Source: Verrucomicrobiota bacterium (GTDB lineage: Bacteria > Verrucomicrobiota > Verrucomicrobiia > Limisphaerales > PALSA-1396). From it: a DNA stretch of 40,588 bases. Numbering within the stretch: the stretch's first letter is position 1; every line of letters starts with the position of its first letter. The notes beneath the pieces were generated by a model. It worked only from the letters and a program-made list of their open reading frames with translations, made no database searches and was not told where the DNA came from. Positions 30,559 to 40,051 of this stretch are shown here, in pieces. The position numbers and the translations under genes were made by a program. Where the stretch lies: assembly GCA_016200005.1 (NCBI GenBank), contig JACQFP010000004.1, positions 1 to 40,588 of the forward strand, read 5' to 3'.

Positions 30559-33500
30559 CTACTTTTCGGTTTTTTGCAACTCAGTCAGTTTCTGCTTCCA
30601 TTCGGTGACTTTGTCTGACTGGCCCGTGGCTTCGTAGAGTTGGACCAAACGCTGAAGCGTTTCCTTGAGACGCGGCTTGCCGATGGCGGGAATCTTGTCT
30701 TCGCGCTGCTTCATCCCTGCGTAGCCGGAGACCAAAAAAAGCTCAGCCTCTGCGTATTTTTTCTGTCCCAGCAGGGTGCCCCCCAGCAAGCTCCGAGCAT
30801 TAAAGGTCAACCAACTGTCTGGCTGCGTCTTCTCCCGGATAGCCAGGCACTCACGGGCCGGTCTTTCTGCCTCCACGAACTTCTCCCTTTGAAGCAAACC
30901 CGTGGTGAATGACGCAAGCTCGCTGGCATACGGGTCGGTGCGAGACTCCCGGTAAGGCACGTTGGCTTGGTAAAGCTTCACGCGCGCGAGGTAATCTGCT
31001 TTTTCCTTCTCACTCAGTAACAACGCAATCGCCTCCTGCTGGGCACTGACGGCCTTGGAAAAGTCGCCGAACTCTGCGTAAGCGGCAGCTAAGGTGTCGA
31101 GCAATCTTGGGTCCTTGCGGTCTGTCGCTGCCACCGCTTTTTCCGCGAAGGCCACCGCACGCTGTCCGTCGCGCAAACTTGGATCCTCACTCGTTGCCAG
31201 ATCCCAAGCCAGGTCATTGATCGCAACAGCGTTCCCGGCCCCCGCGGCGCCAGCGCGAATCCCCAACGCTTCTCGAAGAGCCGCCTCGGCATCGGCTGGC
31301 TTGCCCTCCAACCGGAGTATGAGTCGCAGCAAATCGAGAGAGGCGGCCATCCGTTCGTCGGGGGGTGATCTCCTGCGGTTCGCCAAGTCGTCGCGAACCA
31401 TTTGCTCTGCTTCCTGAGGCTTGCCATGATGAAGGAACATCTTGGCCAAGCTGGCGAACGAGCTAGCTACTAAAGGATGGTTATCCCCCAACACCTTTCG
31501 CCTCATCGCCAGCGCCTGAGTGTGCAACTCTTCCGCCTCAACCCATTTGCCTTCCACGTCGAGCACCCCGGTAAGTCTTATCAGTGCGGTGGCCAAAGCC
31601 GGACTTTCCTTCTCGCCGAGCTGCCTCCACATGGCTAGCGCCTCGCGCTGCACCGATTCGGCCTCAGCCAACTTGTCCAACTTCGAGAGCACGGTGCCCA
31701 GGGCGTTGAGCGCAGTTGCCACATCCCGATCTGGAGTCGCCCTGCCGCGCAACCGCCGCCACATCTCCAAACCTTCCCGGGCCGGTTTCTCGGCCTCCAC
31801 GACCCTGCCTCCAAACTGGAGCGTGTCGCTGAGACTGATGAGTGACTCGGCTACGTCTGGATGGTCATTAGTGAAGACTGCCCTTCGGATCGCCAGCGCT
31901 CTGCCCTTGACGGTTTCAGCCTCGGCCAGCTCATGTTGCTCGTGTAGTACACGCCCGAGGCCATGGAGTGACGCGGCCACCGATGCATTCGTGCCCCCAA
32001 AAAGCGTTTCACTTAGCTTCAAGGCCTGTTCGTACATCGCTTTAGCCTTTGGATAATCGCCCGAGTCGAAGTAGGCGGTCCCAATGGTACTCAGCAGTTC
32101 CGCCTCGACCTCGGGCTGGCTGACGAGGTCCTTGCCCACCCGCTCCGCGGTTTTGTCCAGAATCTCCTGCAACATCTTCGTGTCGCGGCCCAATGCCACC
32201 GACGGGCCAACTCCCTTGAGCATGTCCTTGAGGAATTGGGATACCGTCTCGGCCCTTTGCTCGGAGGCGAGGGCGCGTTGACGGTCGGCCTTTTCTTTGA
32301 GGAACATCCAGGTGGAGACGCCCAGGCCAATAATCAATGCGGCAGCCACGGCGCTCGTGGCCGCGACGGCGATTTTGTTCCGGCGAACCAGTTTCTGGAA
32401 ACGGTAGGCCGCGCTCGGGGGTCGGGCCACGACCGGCTCGTTGGCCAGATGGCGTTGGATGTCCATCGCCAGACCGTTGGCCGATTCGTAACGGCGCGCG
32501 CGGTCTTTCTCCAGCGCCTTCATCACGATCCAGTCCAGATCGCCGCGCAGGAGGTTGGGCAGTTTGGCAGATTCGATCTGGCGGCGTTGCGCCACGGTGG
32601 TCAGTTCCTGTTCCGTCAGGGTCGTCAAGCGCGTGGACGGACGCGGCGGTTCATTTTCGCGGATGACGCGGAGGATTTCGTCGAGGGCGGAACGGCGAAG
32701 TCCTTCCAAATCAAAGGGCGGGTGGCCGGTGAGCAGTTCGTAGAGCAGGACGCCCAGACTGTAAATGTCGCTCCGGGTGTCAATGTCCAGACCGCCCAGG
32801 CCGGCTTGTTCCGGGCTCATGTAAGCGGGCGTGCCGAGGAATTGCTCGAAGGCGGTGAAGAGGGTTTTGTCCGTGAGCCGCTGGTCGGTGGTGGCCTTGG
32901 CGATGCCGAAGTCAATGACCTTGGGCATCGGCGCGCCATCCTGTTCGGTGACGAGAATGTTCGAGGGCTTGAGGTCGCGGTGGATGATGCCCTTCTGATG
33001 CGCGTGCTGGATCGCCTGGCAAACGGGAATGAACAGGTCGAGGCGCTGGCGCGTGGAGAGTTTTTGCTGGTCGCAGTAGCTGGTGATCTTGACGCCGCGC
33101 ACCAGTTCCATGACGAAGTACGGGCGACCAGCGGAAAGTTGAGAGTTGGGAGTTGAGAGTTGAGAGTGGACGGCCCCCTCACCCCGCCCCTCTCCCCCAG
33201 CGGGGGAGAGGGTGTCCGAAGGACGGGTGAGGGGGCGCTCAGTTGAACCTGCATCGAGGACTTTGGCGATGTTCGGATGATCCATAATCGCCAGTGCCTG
33301 CCGCTCGGCTTCAAAGCGAGCAATGACGTTCCGGGTGTCCATGCCCAGCTTGATGATCTTGAGGGCGACCCGGCGGCGAACCGGTTCCTCCTGCTCGGCC
33401 ATGTACACGATGCCGCAACCGCCTTCGCCGATTTGTTGGAGGAGTTTGTAGTGGCCGATGCGGTCGCCGGGTTTTTCGGCGAGAAGTGGGGTGGTGACGG

Positions 33501-33681
33501 CGCTTGGAGTTCCGGCTTTAGCAGGTTCCTCTGACTGACCGCCTGAAGGCGGGACTCCGAACTGGGCGGTCTTTTCTTGCGCCGCCAGGCCGAGTTGAAG
33601 CAGGCATTGAAGGCAATGGCCGCCGGGCGCGTCGGATGGCAACTCCGCGCCGCAGCGGGAGCATGTTCGTGATTCAGGCAT
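30559..33681 (-). CDS. Membrane Ser/Thr protein kinase with TPR sensor
   Basis: A 1040-residue protein. It has an N-terminal Cys zinc-ribbon (CSRCG to HCLQC, residues 7-26), then a Hanks-type kinase domain of about 70-410: Gly-loop [10 protein letters not shown], Lys108 in VALKIIK, catalytic HRDLKPSN (234-241) and DFGIAK (257-262). A transmembrane helix follows (436-459), then ~570 residues of TPR repeats. The ATG at 33681 is preferred over 33693. Two segments are repeat-derived: residues 41-60 and a 37-residue insertion (148-184) inside the kinase N-lobe before PYFVMELV. It pairs with the sigma factor at 33844, as in many verrucomicrobial/planctomycete loci. Kinase function is likely but the insertion makes activity uncertain. 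Confidence 0.9.
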   Translation of the reverse strand: MPESRTCSRCGAELPSDAPGGHCLQCLLQLGLAAQEKTAQFGVPPSGGQSEEPAKAGTPSAVTTPLLAEKPGDRIGHYKLLQQIGEGGCGIVYMAEQEEPVRRRVALKIIKLGMDTRNVIARFEAERQALAIMDHPNIAKVLDAGSTERPLTRPSDTLSPAGGEGRGEGAVHSQLSTPNSQLSAGRPYFVMELVRGVKITSYCDQQKLSTRQRLDLFIPVCQAIQHAHQKGIIHRDLKPSNILVTEQDGAPMPKVIDFGIAKATTDQRLTDKTLFTAFEQFLGTPAYMSPEQAGLGGLDIDTRSDIYSLGVLLYELLTGHPPFDLEGLRRSALDEILRVIRENEPPRPSTRLTTLTEQELTTVAQRRQIESAKLPNLLRGDLDWIVMKALEKDRARRYESANGLAMDIQRHLANEPVVARPPSAAYRFQKLVRRNKIAVAATSAVAAALIIGLGVSTWMFLKEKADRQRALASEQRAETVSQFLKDMLKGVGPSVALGRDTKMLQEILDKTAERVGKDLVSQPEVEAELLSTIGTAYFDSGDYPKAKAMYEQALKLSETLFGGTNASVAASLHGLGRVLHEQHELAEAETVKGRALAIRRAVFTNDHPDVAESLISLSDTLQFGGRVVEAEKPAREGLEMWRRLRGRATPDRDVATALNALGTVLSKLDKLAEAESVQREALAMWRQLGEKESPALATALIRLTGVLDVEGKWVEAEELHTQALAMRRKVLGDNHPLVASSFASLAKMFLHHGKPQEAEQMVRDDLANRRRSPPDERMAASLDLLRLILRLEGKPADAEAALREALGIRAGAAGAGNAVAINDLAWDLATSEDPSLRDGQRAVAFAEKAVAATDRKDPRLLDTLAAAYAEFGDFSKAVSAQQEAIALLLSEKEKADYLARVKLYQANVPYRESRTDPYASELASFTTGLLQREKFVEAERPARECLAIREKTQPDSWLTFNARSLLGGTLLGQKKYAEAELFLVSGYAGMKQREDKIPAIGKPRLKETLQRLVQLYEATGQSDKVTEWKQKLTELQKTEK
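33130..33240. repeat. Repeat-derived in-frame insertion in the kinase domain
   Basis: On the minus strand the segment encodes [19 protein letters not shown] followed by [11 protein letters not shown]. The first part is the well-known GC-rich palindromic repeat (CTCTCCCCCAGCGGGGGAGAG core). The second part is a CAACTCT-type heptamer tract like those at 1264-1286 and 26498-26515. Confidence 0.8.
33505..33563. repeat. Repeat-derived segment in the kinase N-terminal linker
   Basis: Encodes [19 protein letters not shown]. The DNA (CCGCCTGAAGGCGGGACTCC) is an imperfect palindrome characteristic of a dispersed repeat family in such genomes. It lies between the zinc ribbon and the kinase domain, a region probably unstructured and so tolerant of insertion. 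Confidence 0.55.
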
Positions 33682-33693
33682 CGCAAAATTCAT

Positions 33694-33800
33694 TTAACCG
33701 CGGATGGACGCAGATAGACGCAGAATGGATTGCAACAATGCAGCAAATTCGCGCCCGTCGGCTCTTATCTGCGTTCATCTGCGTTCATCTGCGGTTCCCG
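33694..33800. repeat. Inverted dispersed repeat between kinase and sigma genes
   Basis: AACCGCGGATGGACGCAGAT (from about 33699) is matched in reverse by ATCTGCGTTCATCTGCGGTT (ending about 33797). This is a foldable dispersed repeat with a 10 bp periodic unit. No coding sequence. It lies within the probable sigma-kinase transcription unit. Confidence 0.7.
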
Positions 33801-33843
33801 TATCTTCTTTCAAAAGCAAAGCCGCGGAGAAGTTACAGAGTTT

Positions 33844-34614
33844 CTAGTTCGCAATCGCCGCGAACAGTTGTCGGATTTCATGGTCTATTTCCTCAGGGCT
33901 GGAAACGGTATGAGCGATTTCGCTGCGCAGCACCTCGCCAAAGCGCCGTCGCAACCTGTGCAACGCCACCTTGACGGCGCCTTCGCTCATGCCCAGTTCC
34001 GCCGCCCACTCGGCAAACGCGCCGGGCGCCACTTCACCCGTGAGTGCCGGCTCGAGTTGCACAATGAGTTCAGCTTTCCCGCCGGTGTTGTATTCCTGCC
34101 GCAACCGGGAGAGCACTTGTTCTACGACGGCCAAGGCCCAGCGGCGCTCGAAGAGCTTCTCCGGCGTCAGCGACTCGACCGGCTCGCGGAGATAAAGTCC
34201 TTCCGCCGCCGCTTCGTCCAGGGAAATAATCTGACGCTGGCCGCCGCGTTTCAAAGTCTGGCGCTTGTCCCATTCGTTGGTGAGAAAATTCGTCAATGCG
34301 GCCAACAGGAAAGTGCGAAACTTCCCTTTGCGCCGATCCACTTTCTTGAGCGTTTCCTTTTCGAGCAGGAATTCAAAGAAAGCCTGGGTCAAATCCTCGG
34401 CTTCGTGTTGATCAGAGCCGCGCCGCCGGATGAAAGCGTAAATGGGATACCAGTAAGTACGGCAGAGCCGCTCAAGTGCTGCCGTGGCGCGGGCGAGATC
34501 GGTTTGTCCTACCGCCAACACCACGCTCCAGTGCGTGGCGGAAAAAGCGCCCGCCCGTCCTTCCGCGACGCTGGGATCTTGAGTCGCAAATAAACTGTCG
34601 CCTGACCTGTCCAT
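33844..34614 (-). CDS. ECF-type RNA polymerase sigma factor partnered with the kinase
   Basis: A 256-residue protein. Region 2 is visible from FSATHWSVVLAVGQTDLARA through RTYWYPIYAFIRRRGSDQHE and DLTQAFFEFLLE. A region 4 helix-turn-helix lies near the C-terminus (GMSEGAVKVALHRLRRRFGE). The long inter-domain segment and the THWSVVL start are typical of sigma factors found beside large Ser/Thr kinases in Verrucomicrobia/Planctomycetes. It precedes the kinase gene on the same strand by ~160 nt. Kinase phosphorylation controlling this sigma is a known theme but not shown here. Confidence 0.85.
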   Translation of the reverse strand: MDRSGDSLFATQDPSVAEGRAGAFSATHWSVVLAVGQTDLARATAALERLCRTYWYPIYAFIRRRGSDQHEAEDLTQAFFEFLLEKETLKKVDRRKGKFRTFLLAALTNFLTNEWDKRQTLKRGGQRQIISLDEAAAEGLYLREPVESLTPEKLFERRWALAVVEQVLSRLRQEYNTGGKAELIVQLEPALTGEVAPGAFAEWAAELGMSEGAVKVALHRLRRRFGEVLRSEIAHTVSSPEEIDHEIRQLFAAIAN

Positions 34615-35018
34615 GGAGTTGCAAGACTCTTAGCAAATTGGACAACGCAAGGCAAGCCGGCTGAAACCGCAGGTGTGACTGCAAGTGGCGGGCAGGTTTG
34701 TTTCGGTCTTAATCATAATCTTCATCTTACGCCAAAACCTTTCTGTAAGGCGCGACGCTTTGATCCGGACAGGGAGATTAAGATTACGATCAAGATTGAG
34801 AGTAAGAACTGAAGCTTGATCGTGACATCCAGTCGCACCTCACGCCAATGTCGTTCTCGACAACGCCGGATCAAAGTGGCAGGTTGAGAGCGAATTTGAA
34901 CGCGAGCGCCCGGCGATTGTCGTCGAGTTGCAGCAGCCCGCTCGGTCACGCAGCCATCGAGAACGAAGCAAACGTGAAACTTTACACGGGCGCTGGTTTT
35001 CAATTAAGAGTTTGGATT
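34615..35018. other. Divergent intergenic region with inverted repeat
   Basis: No gene seen; longer frames reaching upstream from the GspF gene read non-coding sequence. CTTAATCATAATCTTCATCT (from about 34709) and GATTAAGATTACGATCAAGA (from about 34775) form an AT-rich imperfect inverted repeat of a dispersed type. It should contain the promoters of the sigma gene (minus) and the gsp operon (plus). Confidence 0.5.
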
Positions 35019-36305
35019 ATGCCACAATTTTCTTACAAGGCGCGACGGCGCACCGGCGAAGCGGTCGAGGGTGTGCTGGATGTTGCCGACCGTTCGGCGG
35101 CGCTGTTGCAAATTGAGCGGCTCGGGCTTTTTCCCGTCGCGGTCGAAGCGGCGAAGGGCGGCGTGGGGGCGACGATTGAACGGGCGGCGGTTCCCAAACG
35201 GGATTGGGCAGCCGCCTTGCCGCCGGCGTTGCGTGAAATTTTGCAGCGCAAGCGCAAACCCAAACTTCAGGAGCTCGCGACGTTCACGCAACAACTGGCC
35301 AACCTGCTCAAGTCCGGCATGCCGCTGACGGTGGCGCTGAACAGCATGATGCACCTGGAGTCGAAGGGAATCTCGGGCGACGTGACCAAACAACTCAAGC
35401 AGGAGGTGATGGAGGGGAGAAGTTTGTCGGATGCGATGGCGCAACAGCCGGGGATTTTTTCCGAAATGTATATCAACATGGTGCGGGCGGGCGAACAGAG
35501 CGGAGCGCTGGTGGATGTGTTGCGCCGGTTGGCGGACCACTTTCAGCAATTCGCCGAGGTGCAGGCAAAATTTACCGCGGCGATGATTTATCCGGCGCTG
35601 GTGTGCTGCGTGGGCGTGGTGATCATCGGCTTCTTCATGTTTTTCATGATGCCGCGATTCATGGAAATGTTCAGTGGTTTCAACCTGGCGTTGCCATTAC
35701 CGACGCGGATGTTGATGGCGTTCACGCATTACTTCACGCGTTTCTGGTGGGTGTTGTTCGCAGTGGCGTTGGTGTGCGTGATGTTGTTCAAGCGCTTTCA
35801 AGCCACCGAGGAAGGCAAGCGAAAAATCGACAGTTGGAAGATGAGCGCGCCGGTGGTTGGCAAGGTGTTCAAGTTAAATTTGTTTGGGCAGTTTGCGCGG
35901 ACGCTTTCGACCTTGCTTCAAAACGGGGTGCCGGTGTTGACGGCGCTGAAAATCACGGAACAGATCATTCCTAATTTGATCATCAAAGACGCAATCGCGC
36001 GAACACGGGAAGGCGTGACAGACGGAAAAACAATCGCCCAACCGCTGGCCCACAGCAAAATTTTTCCGCAGTTGATGATCGACCTGCTGAAAATCGGCGA
36101 GGAGACGGGAGATGTGCCCGGCGCGCTTGAAAACGTGGCGGACACTTACGAAAACGAGTTGAGCATCCAGTTGCGGGTGATGACGAACTTGATTGAGCCG
36201 GTGTTGATCATCGCCATGGCGCTGGTGGTCGGCTTTCTCCTCTTGAGCGTCTTGTTGCCGTTATTCAAGTTGATTTCAGGCATCAGCGGCGGCCCCGCGC
36301 GATGA
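35019..36305 (+). CDS. gspF: Type II secretion/pilus assembly inner-membrane protein GspF/PilC
   Basis: A 428-residue polytopic membrane protein. The N-terminus MPQFSYKARRRTGEAVEGVL is typical, and two T2SSF domains follow (about 95-218 and 300-422). Each has the conserved start (FTQQLANLLKSGMPLTVALN and FARTLSTLLQNGVPVLTALK) and transmembrane helices near 195, 235 and 400. GspF is the platform protein that connects the secretion ATPase to the pseudopilus. It begins a five-gene unit with 4-nt overlaps throughout. No gspE, gspD or gspG is beside it. Confidence 0.93.
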   Translation: MPQFSYKARRRTGEAVEGVLDVADRSAALLQIERLGLFPVAVEAAKGGVGATIERAAVPKRDWAAALPPALREILQRKRKPKLQELATFTQQLANLLKSGMPLTVALNSMMHLESKGISGDVTKQLKQEVMEGRSLSDAMAQQPGIFSEMYINMVRAGEQSGALVDVLRRLADHFQQFAEVQAKFTAAMIYPALVCCVGVVIIGFFMFFMMPRFMEMFSGFNLALPLPTRMLMAFTHYFTRFWWVLFAVALVCVMLFKRFQATEEGKRKIDSWKMSAPVVGKVFKLNLFGQFARTLSTLLQNGVPVLTALKITEQIIPNLIIKDAIARTREGVTDGKTIAQPLAHSKIFPQLMIDLLKIGEETGDVPGALENVADTYENELSIQLRVMTNLIEPVLIIAMALVVGFLLLSVLLPLFKLISGISGGPAR

Positions 36306-36856
36306 AATCTTCAAATTCCAGGAACCAGTTTCAGCGAGGAAGCACGACGAGCGGCAGGCAGGGCCGGCAAGGTTTTACGTTGATTGAAATCATGCTGGTG
36401 GTGGCCATCCTTGCGATTGTGATGACGATGGGCATGCCGGCCATCTATCGTTCACTGAAGCTGGAACCACTGCGTCAGGGAGCGAGTGACGTGGTGGAGG
36501 CGTGCAGCAACGCGCGGGCGCGCGCGATTTTGCAAGGAGGCACGATGGAAGTGGTGATCCGGGCGGAGGACGGGCAGATCAATGTCCAGCCTGCGAGCGG
36601 CGTGGCGGTTGCTGTTACGAATTCATCTGCCGCAAGTTCTGCAGCTTTTAGCGCACGACTGGGAAAGGACATCGGGATCGCCATGCTGGACGTCAACCTA
36701 ATGGATCAAATGCAGGCGTCGGAAGCACGCGTGCGTTTCTTCCCCAATGGCACTTGTGATGAATTCACGCTGGTGTTGCAGTCCGAAAAAGGTGAGATCC
36801 GCAAGATCACGTTGGAAGCCACGACGGGCTTGGCTGATGTGGAGGCGCTGCGATGA
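36302..36856 (+). CDS. gspH: GspH-like minor pseudopilin
   Basis: A 184-residue protein with a type IV prepilin motif: G-F-T-L-I-E-I at residues ~24-30, followed by a hydrophobic helix (MLVVAILAIVMTMGMPAIYR). The conserved Glu5 is present. The leader (about 24 residues) is long and basic. It would be cleaved by prepilin peptidase PilD/GspO, which is not in the window. Its start overlaps the GspF stop (ATGA). GspH is suggested by order (F-H-I-J-K) and size; GspG is less likely because there is no typical GspG C-terminus. Confidence 0.8.
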   Translation: MKSSNSRNQFQRGSTTSGRQGRQGFTLIEIMLVVAILAIVMTMGMPAIYRSLKLEPLRQGASDVVEACSNARARAILQGGTMEVVIRAEDGQINVQPASGVAVAVTNSSAASSAAFSARLGKDIGIAMLDVNLMDQMQASEARVRFFPNGTCDEFTLVLQSEKGEIRKITLEATTGLADVEALR

Positions 36857-37308
36857 ACAGGCTGAACGGTGAGATGACTTGCCGGCAAGCGGGCGAGCAG
36901 CCTGACGCGCCGTCACATCGAAGCGCGATTGCTTTCACGTTGTTGGAGGTGATGATCGCGATGGGGTTATTCTTCATGGCGGTGTTTTCCATCCTGGCGT
37001 TGGTGTCGAATGGATTGCGCAATGCACGTGCCTTGCAGCAAACGACTGTGGATGCGGGGATGCTCGCCGCCGAACTTTCGCTCACTAATAAATTGACGGA
37101 AGGAACGGACTCGGGCGACTTCGGCGACTTGTATCCGGATTACAAATGGACGCAAGAGATCACCGAGGTGGGAACGAACGGTTTGTTCGAGGTGAAGTTC
37201 GTCATCATCCATCACACCGGCGGACGTTACGTGGAGTCGCCGATGAATATTTTGTTGTTCCGGCCGGAGTCAACAGTTGGCGGCATTGGTGGAGGGTTGC
37301 GGCGATGA
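36853..37308 (+). CDS. gspI: GspI-like minor pseudopilin
   Basis: A 151-residue protein with prepilin motif A-F-T-L-L-E-V at about 28-34 and a hydrophobic helix (MIAMGLFFMAVFSILALVSN). The leader (~27 residues) is long. The mature domain is ~110 residues (GDLYPDYKWTQEITEVGTNG and onward), the size of GspI. Order and the ATGA overlaps on both sides support it. Confidence 0.75.
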   Translation: MNRLNGEMTCRQAGEQPDAPSHRSAIAFTLLEVMIAMGLFFMAVFSILALVSNGLRNARALQQTTVDAGMLAAELSLTNKLTEGTDSGDFGDLYPDYKWTQEITEVGTNGLFEVKFVIIHHTGGRYVESPMNILLFRPESTVGGIGGGLRR

Positions 37309-38072
37309 AAATTTGCAGCCGGAACACATGGCGGGCGTTCACACTTGTGGAAATCCTAGTCGCAATGGCGATTTTGTCGATGGTGATCATGGCCATTTAT
37401 TCCACGTGGCTGGCGATTCTACGCTCTTCCAAAGCCGGTCTGGCGGCGGCGGCGGCGGTGCAGCGGGAGCGTATCGCTCTGCGGGCATTGGAGGACTCGC
37501 TCTTGTCGGTTCGGTTGTTTGTGGCGAACAGCCGGTATTACGCTTTCATTGCCGATACCAGTGGGGATTTTGCGACGCTGAGTTTTGTGGCGCGGTTGCC
37601 TGATTCATTTCCCCGCGCTGGACGATACGGCGGTTTGGTGGTGCGGCGGGTGACGTTTTCGGTCGAAGCGGGAAGGGATTCGGTGAATCAACTTGTTTTG
37701 CGACAGGAACCGGTGCTGATGGAACCGAATGTCGATGAGGAGGAAAATCCGCTGGTGCTGGCGCGAAATGTGAGTCTGTTCAAGCTGGAATTCTTTGATG
37801 CCTCGCCGCGCGTCAATGACTGGGTGGATGAGTGGACACAAACGAATCAACTGCCAAAACTGGTGCGAATATCCCTCGGTCTGGGGCAGGCTGGTCGATA
37901 CTCGTCTAAACCGCTGGACGAGGTCACTCGCACCGTGGCCCTGCCCGCTGTGGCCGTGCAACCGGCTTGGCAGATGGCCGGGCCGGGTCCAGCCGCGGGA
38001 CAACCTGGAATGACGAATCCACCTGTTGGCAATCCGGGGAGTCGTGCGCCTGGGCGGCTGCCTTCAAAATGA
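37305..38072 (+). CDS. gspJ: GspJ-like minor pseudopilin
   Basis: A 255-residue protein with prepilin motif A-F-T-L-V-E-I at residues ~11-17 and helix LVAMAILSMVIMAIYSTWLA. The globular part is GspJ-sized. The last ~35 residues are Pro/Gly-rich (PGPAAGQPGMTNPPVGNPGS), a probable flexible tail. The ATG at 37305 overlaps the GspI stop. Confidence 0.8.
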   Translation: MKICSRNTWRAFTLVEILVAMAILSMVIMAIYSTWLAILRSSKAGLAAAAAVQRERIALRALEDSLLSVRLFVANSRYYAFIADTSGDFATLSFVARLPDSFPRAGRYGGLVVRRVTFSVEAGRDSVNQLVLRQEPVLMEPNVDEEENPLVLARNVSLFKLEFFDASPRVNDWVDEWTQTNQLPKLVRISLGLGQAGRYSSKPLDEVTRTVALPAVAVQPAWQMAGPGPAAGQPGMTNPPVGNPGSRAPGRLPSK

Positions 38073-39151
38073 AGATCGTAAAAGGACCTCCGCAACAGGG
38101 AATCGCATTGATCATCGTCATGGTCACGATTTTTGTTCTGGCAATGCTGGCAGGTGGTTTTGCTTATTCCATGAAAGTGGAAACCAAGCTGGCGCGCAAT
38201 GCGCAGAATGAAGCAGAACTGGAATGGCTTGGGCGCTCGGGAGTGGAGTTGGCCCGCTACATACTCGCCCAACAAATGGCGATTCCTTCTGAGCCTTACG
38301 ACTCATTGAACCAAAAATGGGCGGGTGGCCCGGGCGGTTTCGGCGACACGAACAGTATCCTGGCCGATATTTCCCTGGAGAATAATGAGCTTGGGAACGG
38401 GAGGTTTTCGCTGAAGATCGTTGATCAGGAGCGCAAGTTCAACATCAATGCGGCGGATGAAATGTTGTTGCGACAGGCGCTCATTTTGATTGGCGTCGAT
38501 GCGGCAGATTCATCAACCATCATTGACTCGATTCTCGACTGGCGGGATCCCGATGATGACACGCATCTGAGTGGCTGGGAGAGCAATGACTATTTAGCGC
38601 TCGCGCGACCTTATGCGGCAAAGAACGGACCGATTGATGATTTGTCGGAACTGTTGCTGATCCATGGCGTCACGCCGGAAATGTACTGGGGCGCAGGTTC
38701 GACGAATTACCCGCCGACTGTTTATCAGCCTCGCTTGCCGGGTGGACTCGCTCCAGGCGCGCCACCGTCTTATCCAATCGGATTCGCCGACCTTTTCAAC
38801 ACAGTTTCGGATGGTCGGCTCAATATCAATACGGCTTCAGCGACCGCGCTACAAATGATCCCGGGCATCGACGAAAATACCGCGCAGGGAATCATCACCA
38901 CGCGCGCCGGGCCGGACGGTGTGGACGGCACGGAAGACGACATTCCATTTCGCAGCCCGGGAGAGTTGATCAACGTGCCGGGACTCAATCGGCAGATTGT
39001 CGGACAACTGGCCCGCTATTTCAACGTGCGCAGCTCGACCTTCGAAGTGCAGGTGGACGCAGAAATAGATCAATACAAGCGGCAATACATTGCGTTGTTG
39101 CGCCGGAATAACCCTCGTGATGTTCAAGTGTTGTACATGTATTGCAAGTAA
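38069..39151 (+). CDS. gspK: GspK pseudopilin tip protein
   Basis: A 360-residue protein. The N-terminus MKIVKGPPQQGIALIIVMVT, then FVLAMLAGGFAYSMKVE, is the GspK prepilin helix, where Gly-Ile-Ala-Leu replaces the usual F-T-L. The large globular domain contains DQERKFNININAAD-like and SDGRLNINTASATALQ helix-hairpin-helix segments, the latter followed by PGIDENTAQGIITTR. GspK caps the pseudopilus with GspI and GspJ. It is the last gene of the unit; GspL and GspM do not follow. Confidence 0.85.
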   Translation: MKIVKGPPQQGIALIIVMVTIFVLAMLAGGFAYSMKVETKLARNAQNEAELEWLGRSGVELARYILAQQMAIPSEPYDSLNQKWAGGPGGFGDTNSILADISLENNELGNGRFSLKIVDQERKFNINAADEMLLRQALILIGVDAADSSTIIDSILDWRDPDDDTHLSGWESNDYLALARPYAAKNGPIDDLSELLLIHGVTPEMYWGAGSTNYPPTVYQPRLPGGLAPGAPPSYPIGFADLFNTVSDGRLNINTASATALQMIPGIDENTAQGIITTRAGPDGVDGTEDDIPFRSPGELINVPGLNRQIVGQLARYFNVRSSTFEVQVDAEIDQYKRQYIALLRRNNPRDVQVLYMYCK

Positions 39152-39184
39152 GTTTCTGCCAAAAGCAAGCTCGCTGGTCCACGC

Positions 39185-39985
39185 ATGAAATCAGAACCGC
39201 CTCGCAAACGATTTCACGGTTCGTCCAAAATAATTTTTGTCACCGGAACGGACACGGGTGCTGGCAAAACATTACTCGCCGGGTTGCTCCTGCACCACTG
39301 CCGTCACTCAGGTTGTCACGCGCTGGGAATGAAACCCTTTTGTTCCGGTGGACGGGATGATGTTGTGTTCTTGAGTTCAGTGCAGAACCACGAGTTGCCG
39401 ATGGATGAGATAAATCCTTTTTACTTCGCTGAACCGATTGCTCCTTTGGTCGCGGCGAGAAAGCGTCGAAGAGCGGTCAGATTGAGCGACGTTCTGGATC
39501 GAATTCGAAGGCTGGAATCAAAATGTGATCGGCTCATAATCGAGGGGGCAGGTGGCGTATTGGTGCCGTTGGGAGAAGGTTACTCGGTCTTGGATGTGAT
39601 CGCCTTTTTGCGCTGTCAGGTCGTGGTCGCCGCACGAAACAAGTTGGGGATGATTAATCACACGCTCTTGACCGTGAAGGCATTGCAAGCTGTTGGAATT
39701 AAGAGCATTACTGTTATCTTGATGGGCTGTAGGGGGCGGGATGTCGCGGTTCACAGCAACCAGAATACGCTGCAGGAATTGCTCTCACCGATCACCGTCC
39801 TAAGCATCCCGTTCTTAGGTGAAGATGCCGTGCGTCTTTGTGCCCTAAAAAATAATTACAAAAAGACAAAGAAAACTATTGCACTGTTACCGAACTTTGA
39901 TACTTTTGATCGCGTTCTTTTGAACGACTCAAAAAAGCGACTGACAACTAAACCAAGTGTTGACAGCGCGCGCAGTCGAAAATAA
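39185..39985 (+). CDS. bioD: Dethiobiotin synthetase
   Basis: A 266-residue protein. It has an N-terminal P-loop FVTGTDTGAGKT (about 20-31), then MKPFCSGG with the substrate-site Lys, and IIEGAGGVLVPLGEGY, the second BioD motif. It closes the ureido ring of dethiobiotin using ATP and CO2, the penultimate step of biotin synthesis. No other bio gene is present. The C-terminus (residues ~225-266) is Lys/Arg-rich and longer than usual. It is 33 nt after gspK on the same strand. Confidence 0.85.
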   Translation: MKSEPPRKRFHGSSKIIFVTGTDTGAGKTLLAGLLLHHCRHSGCHALGMKPFCSGGRDDVVFLSSVQNHELPMDEINPFYFAEPIAPLVAARKRRRAVRLSDVLDRIRRLESKCDRLIIEGAGGVLVPLGEGYSVLDVIAFLRCQVVVAARNKLGMINHTLLTVKALQAVGIKSITVILMGCRGRDVAVHSNQNTLQELLSPITVLSIPFLGEDAVRLCALKNNYKKTKKTIALLPNFDTFDRVLLNDSKKRLTTKPSVDSARSRK

Positions 39986-40014
39986 TTTGGCTGCGTCATT
40001 AACAAAGCTGGGAT

Positions 40015-40051
40015 GCCGAGTTAAACAGTAAATTCGGCACTCGGTTTTTTT
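40015..40051 (+). terminator. Rho-independent terminator after bioD
   Basis: GCCGAGT (40015-40021) can pair with ACTCGG (40039-40044); an alternative GCCGA/TCGGC pair exists. Seven Ts (40045-40051) follow directly. Confidence 0.75.

Noticed and set aside
32236-33156. Plus-strand frame of 306 codons antisense to the kinase
   Set aside because: It is a shadow of the kinase domain; the minus strand shows HRDLKPSN and DFG motifs.
34848-35018. Upstream extension of the GspF gene
   Set aside because: The extra 57 residues show no similarity to GspF N-termini, and the canonical start MPQFSYKA is at 35019.
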